Shown: positions 11,768-21,437, counted from the stretch's first letter. The stretch: 64,000 nt of DNA from Ophiura sarsii (GCA_035610835.1 CM069447.1:16449992-16513991), one strand, 5' to 3'. Numbers and translations: made by a program. The notes: a model not told the origin generated them from the letters alone.

Positions 11768-14700
11768 ACCACTTACGTGAAATTCACGAGGTAAGTGACT
11801 TCGAAAAAAATTGGGGCAACCTTTTACGAAAATTTTAGAAATCTTGAAAAAAATCCTAGCTACGCCACTGGGTTCTATTTCTATTATATATCTATTGAAG
11901 CTATTTTTTAAATTTTTATATTTCATTTCTATCGCCAATCTCTCCGTGCCCCTCTATTAGGCCAAATTTTTGTTGTTGTTATATTGGCGTAACCCGCCCG
12001 ACCCTAAAAATACGCCCGACCCTACACTTTTTCTTTTTTTTTCAGTGAAAAAAAAAACAAAAAACCAACCGACCGACCCTAAAAAATAAAAAAAATGAAA
12101 AAAATAAATGTTTTTTCTCGAACGAAATACGACGGTGCTCCTCGAATAAACGGAAATTCCTTCCGAAAATATGGTTTATTGTGTTTTATTTGTATATAGA
12201 CTTGTACTGAGGGGTACTTCTAACAAACAATAGGGAATGTTTAAACTCGGTTTACATTGTTCAAAAACAGCTGCTAAAAAAAAAAAAAAAAAAAAATCCC
12301 TACCTACCTACCCTATTTTTGTTCAGCCCGTTACGCCAATATAACATTTTATTTTTTTTGGCCTTAGTACAATGTGTATTCAGTGCTCTTCTAACGCATG
12401 ATTTTTGTTATTTTTTCAGGGAGCACAAGAAAATGGTGATGCAAATAGAGGATTTTTTGAAGAGAGCAAAAAGCATTCAGATGTTAAAAGTTTCCAGAGA
12501 ATTGCAAGATGTGAGTATTATACAAAATGGTGTATCTTTTATTCTGTTAGAATATCACTTACATCCTTTTATCATTGTGTTGAATTTGATTTATTTAAAA
12601 CGTTTGTTATCTAGATCAGGCTTCGACTGGCGCCGCGCGTGCCATTTGTGGCGCATCAAGGCATCCTAAGTGGCGCGAGAGTGGTTACAAGAACTAAACA
12701 AAATCATATCATATATAGCCAGATTTTATAGGCCTACTATAAAATCAACCACTGACCGTCCGCAGGGAAAATGGGTCGGTCTGGCCCATAGGACAGGGTC
12801 CCCCTAGGCCTTCTATCACTTTATTGACAGCATTTGTCAGAAGCATATTATAATTTGACCTTATGTTGATACGCATCAATTCCATATAGTAAAGTTATTT
12901 TTTTGCAATCTCTTTTTTTTCTACACACAGTTTCTACACAATGAAGACCATGAGGGTAAAAAGCAGCAACAGATACAAGTCTTAGAGTCGACATTAGAGA
13001 ACCAAAGAGACGTAAGTGTTCCTGTGTTCTGTGGGGAGGGGGAGAAGGAAAGAGAAGACGTATTATAGAGGGGAGGGGAATAGGGATTGGGAGGGAGGAG
13101 CAGAGTCTTGCATTTGAAATAGCGGTAATCCGTGCATCCAAAATGACCAAATTTACTGGTGGATAATCATGTCCTTGCCGATTATCCGTTGGATAACCAA
13201 GATTTTTACCAACATAAAATCAAAGTCTAAATGCAGATAACTAAAAATAGTGGCGGATAACCAAAATCTCCAGTTGGGTGTCGGTGTTTTTTCCTCAAAA
13301 TTGTGATCCCGGTCAAAAAACCCTAAACCGGGTTTAAGGTCATGACAATTTTGGTGCCATTTCTACATTTTTTAACAAAAACTGCTTTTGTTACGTTATC
13401 CGAAAGATTTTGAGCCCAAAAAGTTATTTTTTTGTCAAATTTTTAACAATCTGAATTTTCAGTGAAATTGATAACAAAAATGTATATATTTTTTTATTAT
13501 AGTTCAAAAGCGCTTGATAAACTTCATATACAAAATGTTAACACACCCCTAATATCTTTCACACTCCTTCTACAGCATCATGATAAGAATGTGGGCGAAA
13601 GAAAGAGGAACGTCAGCAAACTGAGACATACGGTCAAGAAGAAGGAGCAAGACAACCTGGATCTCGACAACCAACTCGAGGAGATGAACGTGTGTGTGGC
13701 GGAGAGAAAACACATCAATGACGTCAATGGTGAGTAAGAGTTCATTAATTATGAATATTTTTTAAACGGTTTCGCCGTCGTGGTAGAAAAGAGACAATTA
13801 TGGGATAACGATCTCGCCCGGGAATCGAACTCAGGACCTCTTGCTTACTTGGCAAGTGCCTTATCCATTGGGCCACAAGACCTCGCATGGTAAAGCATCT
13901 GAAATTCAAACCTAAGCGATCTCGTTTCCCAGTCTCCTGCCACAAGTATTACCCATAGTAGCTAGGGCCTATGCAAGTGTAATAATCAAGTACCGTCCTC
14001 CCTGTAGAGGGAAAATACACAGAAATAATAGGCATATACGACGGGTATCAAACAAATTATAAATATTTTTTAAACAGGTTCGCCGTTGTGGTAGAAAATT
14101 AAGAGACAATTATGGGAAAACGATCTCGCCCGTTTTCCCATAATTGTCTCTTTGTACCACGACGGCAAACCTGTTTAAAAAATATTTATAATTTGTTTAA
14201 TACCCGTCGTATATGCCTATTATTTCTATATGTTCAATAATATTGAAAATTATATTTTGTTGAACAAATCCCAGATGTGTACTCACATTTAAACGGTTTC
14301 TTCAACCAGTTCGGTTGACTTCTTCAGTAATGGCTTGATCCACTTCTTTGTCCCGCGAGAAATGCTTTTCTCGTTCCCAGGATGCAAAGTTGTGATAAGT
14401 GGATCAAACGTGTGACTCAGAGAATAAATGCCCTCGTCGCAGTTGATTATGTTAAGCCCCTGTCGTTGTATCCAAATTGCTTCTGGTATCCATCTAAAAA
14501 GTTGTAATTGATGTGACGCATCGAATACCGAATGCATTGTCTGTCGCGCTGCCATGGCTACAATATAAACTTACCTTTATAACCCTGAAAGTGGACCACA
14601 TAGTCAGTGGTTGACAAAGTCTTAGATGATTGATTACCAGCTAAATGTCAAAATCACAGGTCCAAAAGTGTTAAAAGAAGTGGGAACATAATGTTGAACA

Positions 14701-15372
14701 CAAATTTGACACTGAAACAAAAATAGTTATTTCCAATTTTTTTCATGCTTTCCATCAAATAGGAACTAAAAATATCAGACTCAAGTTTGCTACAATCAAA
14801 ACAAATAATTGGTGATCATTTCAAATCATTCCCTTGCGTACATGCGATATATGCGTGACCCCAACAGCACTGCACCTGTAGGTTTGGAATGCAGTGCGTT
14901 GCAAGACCGTGTTAAACCTTTGGGATGAATGCGAGCACTCGGATCACAACGCTCTAATCGACAATTATTTGTTTTGATTATAGAAGTGCAGGGGCGTATC
15001 CAGACGGGGTGCGAGTTGTGCGCACACCCCGTGCCCAATTGCCACTATTGTTTGAGTTGGACCTTCGGTTTAGATTCTCGCTGGAAACGCCCCTGAAGTG
15101 CGGCGCTCACCAAAAATAGTTTTGTTATCTTGATTTTTTTGAAGATATGTCAATGTCATTACAAGCTTCTTTTTCCTACCTTTTCTTTTCCCCTTCTTGC
15201 AGCTGCCATGCGCAACAACACCGGAGCGGCGAAACGAATGCAAGACATTGTGCAACGGCGTAAACTCGTGGACCTGGCCAAAGCGCAGGCTCAGGAGGTT
15301 GCCGTTCTGAGGGCGGAGGTGGAAAGATTACGTATGCGCACCTTCCCGGCCCTTGTGCAAGTGGAACGCTAA
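6653..15372 (+). CDS. CFAP43/CFAP44-type ciliary coiled-coil protein, last five exons (partial)
   Basis: Exons are 6653-6726, 12420-12510, 12931-13011, 13576-13729 and 15203-15372. All have AG acceptors and GTAAGT/GTGAGT-type donors, and the phases join without a break to give 189 residues and a TAA stop. The product runs QLGEQKIAAMTESKDFRKGI, LEWEHKKMVMQIEDFLKRAK, SIQMLKVSRELQD and ends RRKLVDLAKAQAQEVAVLRA, EVERLRMRTFPALVQVER. It is almost entirely charged coiled coil. The LEWEH and IQMLKVSRE motifs and this ending are what I associate with the C-termini of CFAP43/CFAP44, WD-repeat and coiled-coil proteins that tether inner dynein arm f to the axoneme. I cannot decide between the two paralogues. 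The N-terminal WD repeats lie off the left edge. The introns are packed with transposons. The final exon's stop codon lies inside a 229-base tandem duplication (15354-15811). Confidence 0.8.
6767..7222. repeat. Poly-G-containing non-autonomous repeat with ATGxTCGTTCC ends
   Basis: The left end ATGATCGTTCCA and right end TGGAACGACCAT are inverted copies. A poly-G run lies just inside the left end (6796-6808). The body repeats 'aggggt..tttttggac' phrases (for example 'tccacgatttccccaaatta'), so the open frame seen at 6930-7235 is repeat-derived and not a gene. It lies in an intron of the CFAP gene. Confidence 0.5.
7223..8535. repeat. Copy A of a dispersed repeat split by a TTAA element
   Basis: 7223-7333 (ending 'accatctgaaaccatttacc') and 8346-8535 ('ttcgccgtct...cacgatttggtaatttt') match, in the same order, 17940-18057 plus 19163-19345 (copy C); 11163-11467 (copy B) matches from 'atctgaaacc' onward. 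Only copy A has the element 7338-8341 in its middle TTAA. No coding content. Confidence 0.65.
7338..8341. mobile_element. TTAA-flanked element, 1004 bases
   Basis: The ends GGGAAGTGTCAACCC and GGGTTGACACTGCCC are inverted repeats with one mismatch. TTAA lies on both sides (7334-7337 and 8342-8345). Sister copy C carries the uninterrupted site 'ttaccttaattcgcagtat', which supports a TTAA insertion. The interior has no transposase; it carries the 'ataaaagtatacattt' motif common to several other TTAA elements here. The duplication fits piggyBac or Kolobok targeting. Confidence 0.8.
8544..8900. mobile_element. TTAA-flanked element, 357 bases
   Basis: The ends are inverted repeats of at least 23 bases beginning AGGTAGATGACCCGATCACA. 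TTAA flanks both sides (8540-8543 and 8901-8904). No coding frame. It sits at the right end of repeat copy A. Confidence 0.85.
8905..9904. other. No gene seen; TACAGGGTG motif and poly-G tract
   Basis: A TACAGGGTGTTCCAAAAGTT motif occurs at about 9252, and a G-run lies at 9533-9547 followed by 'gtgccgcc' text like that in other poly-G elements of the window. The 110-codon frame at 9409-9741 crosses the G-run and has no protein-like features. Nothing else is recognisable. Confidence 0.4.
9905..10450. repeat. Foldback repeat
   Basis: Segments of 9915-10100 (for example 'acaaaatatgtaagttcccc' and 'gagacaatacaacgataaga') recur inverted in 10315-10440 ('ggggaacttacatattttgt', 'tcttatcattgcattgtctc'). 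The arms are diverged and the spacer is about 200 bases. Target duplications were not resolved. Confidence 0.6.
10547..11160. mobile_element. Probable TTAA-type element, right end unresolved
   Basis: TTAA at 10543-10546 is followed by GGGGGGGCTGTTAAC, and after the nested insertion at 10562-10738 the sequence resumes with CCCAAAAAGC. The inside holds 'aaaagtacacatttttggaa' and its inverted counterpart near 11100, the layout of the palindromic TTAA elements at 38.8 and 47.8 kb. The right boundary merges with repeat copy B, where TTAA has become TTAG. Confidence 0.5.
10562..10738. mobile_element. hAT-like MITE, 177 bases, nested
   Basis: Terminal inverted repeats CAGCCCTCAAATTAA/TTAATTTGAGGGCTG, flanked by CTGTTAAC and CTATTAAC (8 bases, one mismatch). 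An inverted copy of exactly the same length lies at 52624-52800 with a perfect 8-base duplication. Non-coding; the inside alternates 'gccttcggtgcc' and 'gggcaatt' phrases. Confidence 0.85.
11163..11945. repeat. Copy B of the dispersed repeat, interrupted by a hAT-like element
   Basis: 11163-11467 and 11871-11945 align with copies A and C ('gtaatatttcacaatttggt', then 'acgtttcagggttctat' joining 'ttctat'). The interruption is exactly the element 11468-11870. Here the two parts flanking the TTAA are contiguous, which gives the empty site for the insertion in copy A. Confidence 0.7.
11468..11870. mobile_element. hAT-like element with CAGTGGCxTAGCT ends
   Basis: The left end CAGTGGCATAGCTCATGGGG is mirrored by CTAGCTACGCCACTG at the right. 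GGTTCTAT occurs exactly on both sides (11460-11467 and 11871-11878). A poly-C block at 11731-11767 and a shorter one at 11505-11519 fill part of the inside. CAGTGGCGTAGC is a terminus often seen in hAT elements. The proline- or glycine-rich frames over the C-run are artefacts of the repeat. Confidence 0.85.
11960..12363. mobile_element. GGCC-ended element, TTA target duplication
   Basis: TTA at 11957-11959 and 12364-12366 flanks GGCCAAA...TTTGGCC ends. An inner inverted repeat (TGTTATATTGGCGTAACCCG against CCCGTTACGCCAATATAACA) lies just inside. The interior has poly-A stretches and 'cgaccctaaaaata' text but no frame. It inserts about 50 bases upstream of the CFAP exon 12420-12510. Confidence 0.8.
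13280..13345 (+). repeat. SINE body fragment
   Basis: 'gtgttttttcctcaaaattg' and 'tgatcccggtcaaaaaaccc' match the body of the tRNA-headed SINE at 37845-37990. The tRNA-like head is missing here, so this is a 5'-truncated copy inside a CFAP intron. Confidence 0.5.
13745..14020 (-). mobile_element. tRNA-derived SINE
   Basis: Read on the minus strand, 13884-13820 is tRNA-like: an A box (TGGCCCAATGG), an anticodon-arm-like CTTGC...GCAAG stem and a B box (AGTTCGATTCC). The family body follows (revcomp of 'ttcgccgtcgtggtagaaaa'). Mispaired stems and a non-standard anticodon loop argue against a working tRNA. Copies recur at 63585-64000. It lies in the last CFAP intron. Confidence 0.7.
14021..14230. 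repeat. Palindromic rearranged SINE flank
   Basis: The SINE flank from 'ggcatatacgacgggtat' to 'gggaaaacg' is followed, after an 8-base centre 'atctcgcc' near 14128, by its own reverse complement back to 'atatgcctattatttct'. Each arm is about 100 bases with a few mismatches. This is an inverted duplication of one SINE edge. Confidence 0.8.
14289..14560 (-). pseudogene. C-terminal fragment of a retroelement polyprotein
   Basis: The minus-strand frame contains RWIPEAIWIQRQGLNIINCD and EGIYSLSHTFDPLI. That pattern (basic residues, EAI.I, then N.DEG.Y.LSH.YD.L) closes reverse-transcriptase polyproteins of Penelope-like or related retroelements in many invertebrates. No reverse transcriptase precedes it, so it is a 5'-truncated remnant. 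The class is uncertain because only the tail is present. Confidence 0.45.
14579..14660. repeat. Short dispersed repeat (also at 49.4 and 56.3 kb)
   Basis: 'cctgaaagtggaccacata' and 'gtcttagatgattgattacc' match 56255-56385, partly in inverted arrangement, and 49370-49523 ('cacaatcctaaaagtgaacc'). It may belong to the same transposon as the adjacent retroelement tail. Confidence 0.4.
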
Positions 15373-15811
15373 CATGATGTGGTTGTTATTGTGGTCTGGG
15401 TAGTAGGAGTAAAATGTAATCGGGAACCAACTGATGATCAGCCATGGTAACCATGGCAATGGATACCAACCGATGTGAACTTTTATAGAGGTTATCCGTG
15501 TTTTAAATTGGCAGCCATCTTGTTGAAAATACTAGTGTGCGATTAAGATTTCCGGAACGCCCGTCTCATGATATATATTAGGTGTGCAAGTGGAACGCTA
15601 ACATAATGTGGTTGTTATTGTGGTCTGGGTAGTAGGAGTAAAATGTAATCGGGAACCAACTGATGATCAGCCATGGTAACCATGGCAATGGATACCAACC
15701 GATGTGAACTTTTATAGAGGTTATCCGTGTTTTAAATTGGCAGCCATCTTGTTGAAAATACTAGTGTGCGATTAAGATTTCCGGAACGCCCGTCTCATGA
15801 TATATATTAGG
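15354..15811 (+). repeat. 229-base tandem duplication over the CFAP stop codon and 3' UTR
   Basis: 15354-15582 and 15583-15811 are nearly identical, with one clear difference (atgatg versus ataatg). The unit starts 12 bases before the end of the last sense codon, so the second copy repeats the last codons and the TAA. It includes the palindromic 'ccatggtaaccatgg'. The near-identity points to a very recent event or an assembly artefact. Confidence 0.9.
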
Positions 15812-16061
15812 TAGCACAAGTTACACTGAACTGGACGGCATGCCCCAATTTAATTGAATGTAGAACAGGCCAGGGGTGCGAATCCCCTTTGTCATCCGTT
15901 CCGCGTGGCTATATGGATGATGAAACCTCAATATATGGGTGTGTTAAGTAAATGGAGCAGAGTTCAGGGGGTAATGGAGTCATGAGAGGTGCTGCTGATC
16001 CATTTTGATGAGATGCTGGGAAATTTCAAAATTCTCCTAGTTGTTGCATGCACCCAAGAAA

Positions 16062-16530
16062 GCTATATTATATACGTCATTCATATATTCTTGTTCATTG
16101 ATTGGTTAAAAGTGGGTCACATGATCAAAAATAAATTCGCTATTTTGCCAAAAGTACTATTTACGGCTCCCAAAAGTACTATTTATGGCTCCCAAAAGTA
16201 CTATTTACGCGAGAGGGCGCACGATTTGCCTCCCCGGGCACAGCGTGACGATCGTTCGATGCACAGCCTTTGAATTGAACTTTTAACAGATGATTTTTTA
16301 ATTTGAACTTTATGGAACTAGAAATATATGAATGACGTATATAAAACAAATATATACTGCCTTTATTCGAGCCTCTGGATTAAAACTATTGGTCCCTCGG
16401 TGACTGCAATAGTGCTATTTTGCTGAGGGGCTGCGCCCCTCAGCAAAATAGCACTATTGCAGTCACCTCGGGCCCATAGTTTTAACCAGAGTCTCTCATG
16501 GCAGTATATATTTGTATACTGTAGTGTATT
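16062..16530. repeat. Composite foldback repeat
   Basis: 'tatacgtcattcatatattc' at about 16073 is inverted at about 16327, and a longer hairpin follows. In it 'ccctcggtgactgcaatagt' and 'gctattttgctgagggg' (16405-16430) face their reverse complement across 'ctgcgcc'. The motif CCTCGGTGACTG and the flank 'cagtatatatttgtatactg' are shared with the foldback at 54670-54890. Confidence 0.65.
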
Positions 16531-16648
16531 CGGTTCCTCTATAGACAGTGGTGCAACTTTTCAGGTGCAAAGTACACTCCTGTATGTATCTTCTGGGTCG
16601 AATAGGGGCACAGTCCGCACGCGTTAATGTACAGTAGTAATCAGTTAA

Positions 16649-17035
16649 AGGCATATTATGTGATCTTTTCCAGAGAGTGCCCTCTATTCATGATTTTTTT
16701 TAGAAAGTAGATTTTCTCGCAGATTTACATTTCTGATCATAAATCGTACATACATTCCAAGTTACAGAGCGATACGATTCCTAATTACCTCAAAATCATG
16801 GTTTTAGAGGAAATTTAGACTAGAGTAAAATAAGTTGTCGGACAAAAATCGACATCTGACAGTTTATTTTCACTCTAAAACCATGATTTTGAAGTAATTA
16901 AGAATCGTATCGCCCTGTAACTTGGAATGTATGTACGATATATGATCAGAAATGTAAATCTGCAAGAAAATCTGCTTTCAACTTCTTTTTTTTCGATGTT
17001 CAGGGCGTTCCCTGGAAAGATCACATAATATACCC
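16649..17035. mobile_element. TTAA-flanked palindromic element
   Basis: Ends AGGCATATTATGTGATCTTT and its inverted partner, TTAA on both sides (16645-16648 and 17036-17039). The two halves are near reverse complements ('ttacagagcgatacgattcc'). Related copies lie at 24469-26710 and 42967-43325. Non-coding. Confidence 0.85.
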
Positions 17036-17039
17036 TTAA

Positions 17040-17939
17040 TGATTCAGTGACGTCTGTGAAATAAGACTACAGAAAAAGTCTCACTCTATTCACGGCCCTC
17101 GATCACATGCCGTCCCTAAAACCGACACAAGGCAGCAATTGTTCAACATTTGATTGAAATTGTAAATGTATAGCTGCCTTGTGATTTATTTGATATCAGA
17201 GACCCACTTCGGACCATTGCCAATATTATTTGTTGATTATTGTCCTAATGTATATTTTGTAATGAATAATATTAAAAAGAACTCTATAGTTTAACCAGTT
17301 CCTAATCGGCGAGAAATATTTGTTTTTTATCTCTCCGCGCGCATACAAATCCTAGCTTACAAGCGCGATTATGGCCACATGCACACGGTTTTGTTGCACG
17401 CAAGCATCACGCATGTGATACATACACTGTGCGCTTGTTGCCTTCACGCACGTCCGCGTCCTTCTGTATTCATTCGCAGCTGTAATGAGGCTTCGCCAAT
17501 TTGGAACTGATCGAACTATAACACCATTGAATACTATCTTCCGTCCAATTCCAACTAGTGTGTGAATAGTCAATTTTACAATACAGTTTTTGAATTTCAT
17601 TTTAGGAAATGACTACATTAATTGTTCAATTTAAGCTATTTTTAAAGAAAAAGGTCAGCCAATTGTATAAAGATATTATTATGAAGTAGTACATATATAA
17701 TATAAGGCAATGTATATAAATTGCTTAGGTCATAGTATTGCACTCGCCTCAATGACCGCTTGCATTAAATTAATATTTTTGTGTTATATAATTGACTAAT
17801 ATTGTTCTTAAAATAGTCCAATAAATAAATAAATAATATATATAAAGATTGTGGGTGCATAGTCTGGTTGTTTTTTTGGAACATGCTTTGTGCATGTTAT
17901 GTGTGGGTTTAGGGAGTGAATTCTAATAAGGGGCATTGA
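17040..17939. other. No gene seen
   Basis: AT-rich sequence without convincing exons. The 82-codon minus-strand frame at 17352-17600 has no recognisable domain and no splice-bounded shape. Confidence 0.4.
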
Positions 17940-19345
17940 GTGATACGTATGAAAGTGCGCCCTCAATTATCATGGAAATTGGTTTTTTTTGTACCAAAGT
18001 AATACTTAGGCATATACTATAACTACCATCTGAAACCGTTTACCTTAATTCGCAGTATCTATATTATAATACGCTACTCTCTGTCTGTTTGTTTGTCGGT
18101 CTGTCTGTGTGTCTGTTTGTCTGTGCGCGCTTTTTCGTCGCCTTCCCGGGGTCGGGCGGCGTTCAAACTCGGTGGGTGGGTGCAGCTTGGTCCCCGCAAG
18201 AGCAAGTTTGCATTCGCTAGAGCGTACGAGGTCAAAGGTCATCTAGGGGTCAACTTTAGGGGTCAACTTTTTGAAGTTGGTCGGATCGTGCTTAAACTCA
18301 GTGATCGCGATGCTCGATGTGAGGCGAGTGTGACAAAAATAAAACGGGTTGGCGTTTGTCGGGTCTTCCGGGGTCAAAGGTCGTCTAGGGGTCGAATTTT
18401 CAAAGTTTGTCCGATCGGGCTTAAACTCGGTGACGGGAAGCCCGAATACGAGTCGAGCGTGGAAAAAATAAAACGGCTTTGATTTTCTTGGGTCGTCTGG
18501 GGTCAAAGGTCGTCTAAGGGTCGAATTTTCAAAGTTTGTCCGATCGGGCTTAAACTCGCTCACGGGAAGCCCGAATACGAGTCGAGCGTGGAAAAAATAA
18601 AACGCCTTTACTTTTCTTGGGTCGTCCGGGGTCAAAGGTCATCTAGGGGTCGAATTTTTAAAGTTTGTCCGATCGGGCTTAAACTCGGTGATGAGAAACT
18701 CGGTGATCTGTTTGTTCGGGCCCCGCAAGAGCAAGTTCGCATTCGCTAGAGCATACGAGGTCAAAGGTCATCTAGGGGTCAACTTTTTGAAGTTGGTCGG
18801 ATCGTGCTTAAACTCGGTGATCACAATGCTCGATGCGAGGCGAGCGTGACAACAATAAAACGGGTTAGCGTTTGTCGGGTCTTCCGGGGTCAAAGGTCGT
18901 CTAGGGGTCGAATTTTCATGTTTGTCCGATCGGGCTTAAACTCGGTGACGGGAAGCCCAAATACGAGTCGAGCGTGGAAAAAATAAAACGGCTTTGCTTT
19001 TCTTGGGTCGTCCGGGGTCAAAGGTTGTCTAAAGGTCGAATTTTCAAAGTTTGTCCGATCGGGCTTTATGCATGCATTCTACAAACCACCAAACCCGAGA
19101 ACCGACAAACGCCGGGTGAGCGCCCAAACCCGAGAACCGACAAACCCCGGGTGACCGCCTAGTATCATATAATATTTCACAATTTGGTAATTTCGATGTA
19201 GATCACATTGAAATTATCAGCAGAATTTGACACATATGGATTCACCAGAATGTCTATCTAGCGCCATCACTTCAACCCATTTCCCATGAAATACTACGTT
19301 TCAGCGTTCTATTGAAACTTTTTTTTCTTCGGATTTCATTTTTCT
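17940..19345. repeat. Copy C of the dispersed repeat, interrupted by a Helitron
   Basis: 17940-18057 ('taccatctgaaaccgtttac') and 19163-19345 ('tatcatataatatttcacaa') are the two parts of the family seen in copies A and B. In copy B the corresponding sequence reads straight through 'cagtatatcatg'. Confidence 0.75.
18058..19162 (+). mobile_element. Non-autonomous Helitron, 1105 bases
   Basis: The insertion begins TCTATATTATAATACG and ends GGGTGACCGCCTAG. An A precedes it (18057) and a T follows (19163), with no target duplication. 5'-TC, 3'-CTAG and insertion between A and T are the diagnostic Helitron features, and the empty site is visible in copy B. Inside are about six diverged units of roughly 110-120 bases ('ggggtcaaaggtcgtctagg', 'tgtccgatcgggcttaaact'). 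No Rep/helicase is present, and the long frames here come from the tandem units. Confidence 0.85.
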
Positions 19346-19454
19346 TTAAGCAAGCTAAAACTTTAGACCTGGTTTAAACCCAGAATACTCCTTCTGGAAG
19401 GCAGTATTGGAGGCGAGACCGAGTCCTTGATGTTCAATTTTGGTTAAAATCTCA

Positions 19455-20475
19455 TAAAGTCATCACAATAAGTAACTGACCAGGTAATAAACATGCTGAT
19501 AACTCTAAAAGTATAACTTCTATATAAACATATTTGATTATAAAGTTGTTGAGAAATTTCTCTTCTTGAATTTGAGATATTACACGCTAAGAATGGTTGA
19601 TTAATGAGGAAGTTACGATCCCAAGCATTAGGGCAAGTCTGATTTTCATTTTAACATTTTCTTTTCAACACGGGGAGAGTATGACAGGTAAAGTGTGTGT
19701 GCCGTATTGATCAACCGTAACAATGCCACTGGCCGACTATCCAACAACCAAGCCATCGACGGGTGAATTGGCACTACCACTACCAGTAATCAATAATTTG
19801 CCGGTCTGAGTCCCCGTGTTGAAAATGAAAATGTGAAAATGAAAATCAGACTTGACAGTACATTTGGGATTGTAACTTCCCTAATAATCAGCCATTCTTA
19901 GCGTGTAATATCTCAAATTCAAGAAGAGAAATTTCTCAACATGTTGATAATTAAATATGTTTATGTGGGAGTTATATACTTTTAGAGTTATCCGCGCATT
20001 TATTACCGGGTCAGTTACTTATTGTGATGACTGCCCGGGGGGGCCAGTCAAACATAATAGTGTACACATGCGTGACCAAAAAAACGCGTAAAAAGGGGTG
20101 TTTTTTCAGTGTTGGACGCGTCACGCGCGTGACGCGTTAAGGGTATCAAAAACGCTGATTTTCATGAAAAAGGGTGGCTTAAAATACAGGTCGAACGTGT
20201 TTAGGGTAACTTGTCTTGTTCCCCGTTCCCAGAAGAATGTTATCCCCGTTCTTGTTTAGGGGTCATATTCTGGCAAGAACTTGTTTAGGGGTCAAAATTT
20301 GCAAGGAAAGCGCGCTAACAACTTGTTTAGGGGGTAATTTTGCTTGCAGGGTAAAACTTGTTTAGGGGGTGTCTGGAAAAAAATTTTGGTCACGCATGTG
20401 TACACCATTATGTTTGACTGCCCCCCCCCCCCCCCCCCCTCCCCCCGGGGATGACTGTATGTCAACATTAGAGGT
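19455..20475. repeat. Long foldback with ~230-base arms, broken by a hAT-like element
   Basis: 19455-19690 and 19810-20033 are inverted copies ('atttctcttcttgaatttga' against 'tcaaattcaagaagagaaat'; 'taagtaactgac' against 'gtcagttactta'). The right arm is interrupted by the element 20034-20449 and then resumes. The roughly 100-base spacer has no coding content. Confidence 0.75.
20034..20449. mobile_element. hAT-like element with CCCGGGGG ends, nested
   Basis: GATGACTG flanks exactly on both sides (20026-20033 and 20450-20457). Ends are CCCGGGGGGG and CCCCCCGGG, and the subterminal 'cagtcaaacataatagtgta' is inverted near 20400. Same family as 4970-5375 and 31980-32302. A poly-C run at 20420-20438 may be misassembled in length. 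Confidence 0.85.
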
Positions 20476-20737
20476 GATGTACCCTTTGAAGTGACTCGTT
20501 ATTCAATTATTCAGAGTCTCGTTATTTGATTTTATCGATAAAACGTGTTACACAACCGTTTTTAATAAATGAAATAGTTGTATAACTCGGATTCAAAGTT
20601 CAAGTGGCTCACAACAAACAAACAAAACCATTGATTGATTGTATCAGATAATTATTTATTGATTAAATAGAAAAATTAAAAATAGAAAAATTAAAAATAT
20701 ATATTTATTTGCTTGTTCATAGAGAGATCATATAGGG

Positions 20738-21058
20738 CAGTGGTTCTCAACCTTTTTTCCCCACGACCCCTTTTGACATTCCTGGTCAGTACTGTGACCC
20801 CTGAAAAAAATTGAACCCCCCCCCCCCCCCCCCCCCCCACCAGCCGGATATCATAAATGAAACCGCTTAGTTTGGATGCGAGCGTAGCGAACAGGAAATT
20901 GTGCATATTTGAACGTTTCTTTTGGGTTTTTCAAAGCTTTTTTAAAGCGAAATGTAACACGGTTCCCCCAAAACCTATATTTATGAGCCCTTTATGACCC
21001 CCTGGAAAACCCCAAACGACCCCCATAGGGGTCATGACCCCCAGGTTGAGAACCACAG
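20738..21058. mobile_element. hAT-like element with CAGTGGTTCTCAACC ends
   Basis: CAGTGGTTCTCAACCTTTTT at the left and GGTTGAGAACCACAG at the right are inverted termini. This end is widely known from hAT (Charlie-type) elements. I found no matching 8-base duplication, so a flank may have been altered. A poly-C run lies at 20817-20838. Confidence 0.65.
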
Positions 21059-21289
21059 AGTCCCTGAAGTGACATAAAAATTATATAATATTAAATCTGA
21101 TAGCAATATTAAATCTAAGATAACACGACGTCTATTTGAGCAACTTAGGGAGTCTGAACCAACTGGATCCCTATTCCCTAGTATTACAAAAATAAATCTC
21201 TTCATTGAGGTAAACAAGTTGACATCGTGGTGTTTTATTGGTACTAGCGCTTGAAAAATTAACCCCCAATAACGCTCCCCTGACAATTG

Positions 21290-21437
21290 CAGCACCCGGG
21301 GGGGGGGGGGGGGGGGGGGGGGGGGTGGGGGGGCGTAAATATGGTATATTAAAATAGGAATCTTTCTACTGGTCACTGGGGGGGGGGGGGGGGGCGTAAA
21401 TACGGTATATTAAAATAGGAATCTTTCTACTGGTCAC
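21290..21437. repeat. Poly-G tracts and a ~65-base tandem duplication
   Basis: 'gggcgtaaatatggtatatt' through 'ctttctactggtcact' occurs twice in a row, each preceded by a long G-run (21298-21325 and 21379-21394). Length calls in such runs are unreliable. Confidence 0.75.

Noticed and set aside
11372..11938. Frames with long proline or glycine runs
   Set aside because: They cross the poly-C tract of a hAT-like element. The same applies at 20691-20906, 21032-21376, 31340-31657 and 41824-42244.
13818..13886. Possible functional tRNA gene on the minus strand
   Set aside because: A and B boxes are present, but stems mispair, the anticodon loop lacks the usual U33 and the sequence recurs with a SINE body at 63.7 kb.
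18045..18635. Open frames of about 130 codons on both strands
   Set aside because: They lie inside the Helitron and are translations of its tandem units; repetition of the unit explains the length and no domain is present.
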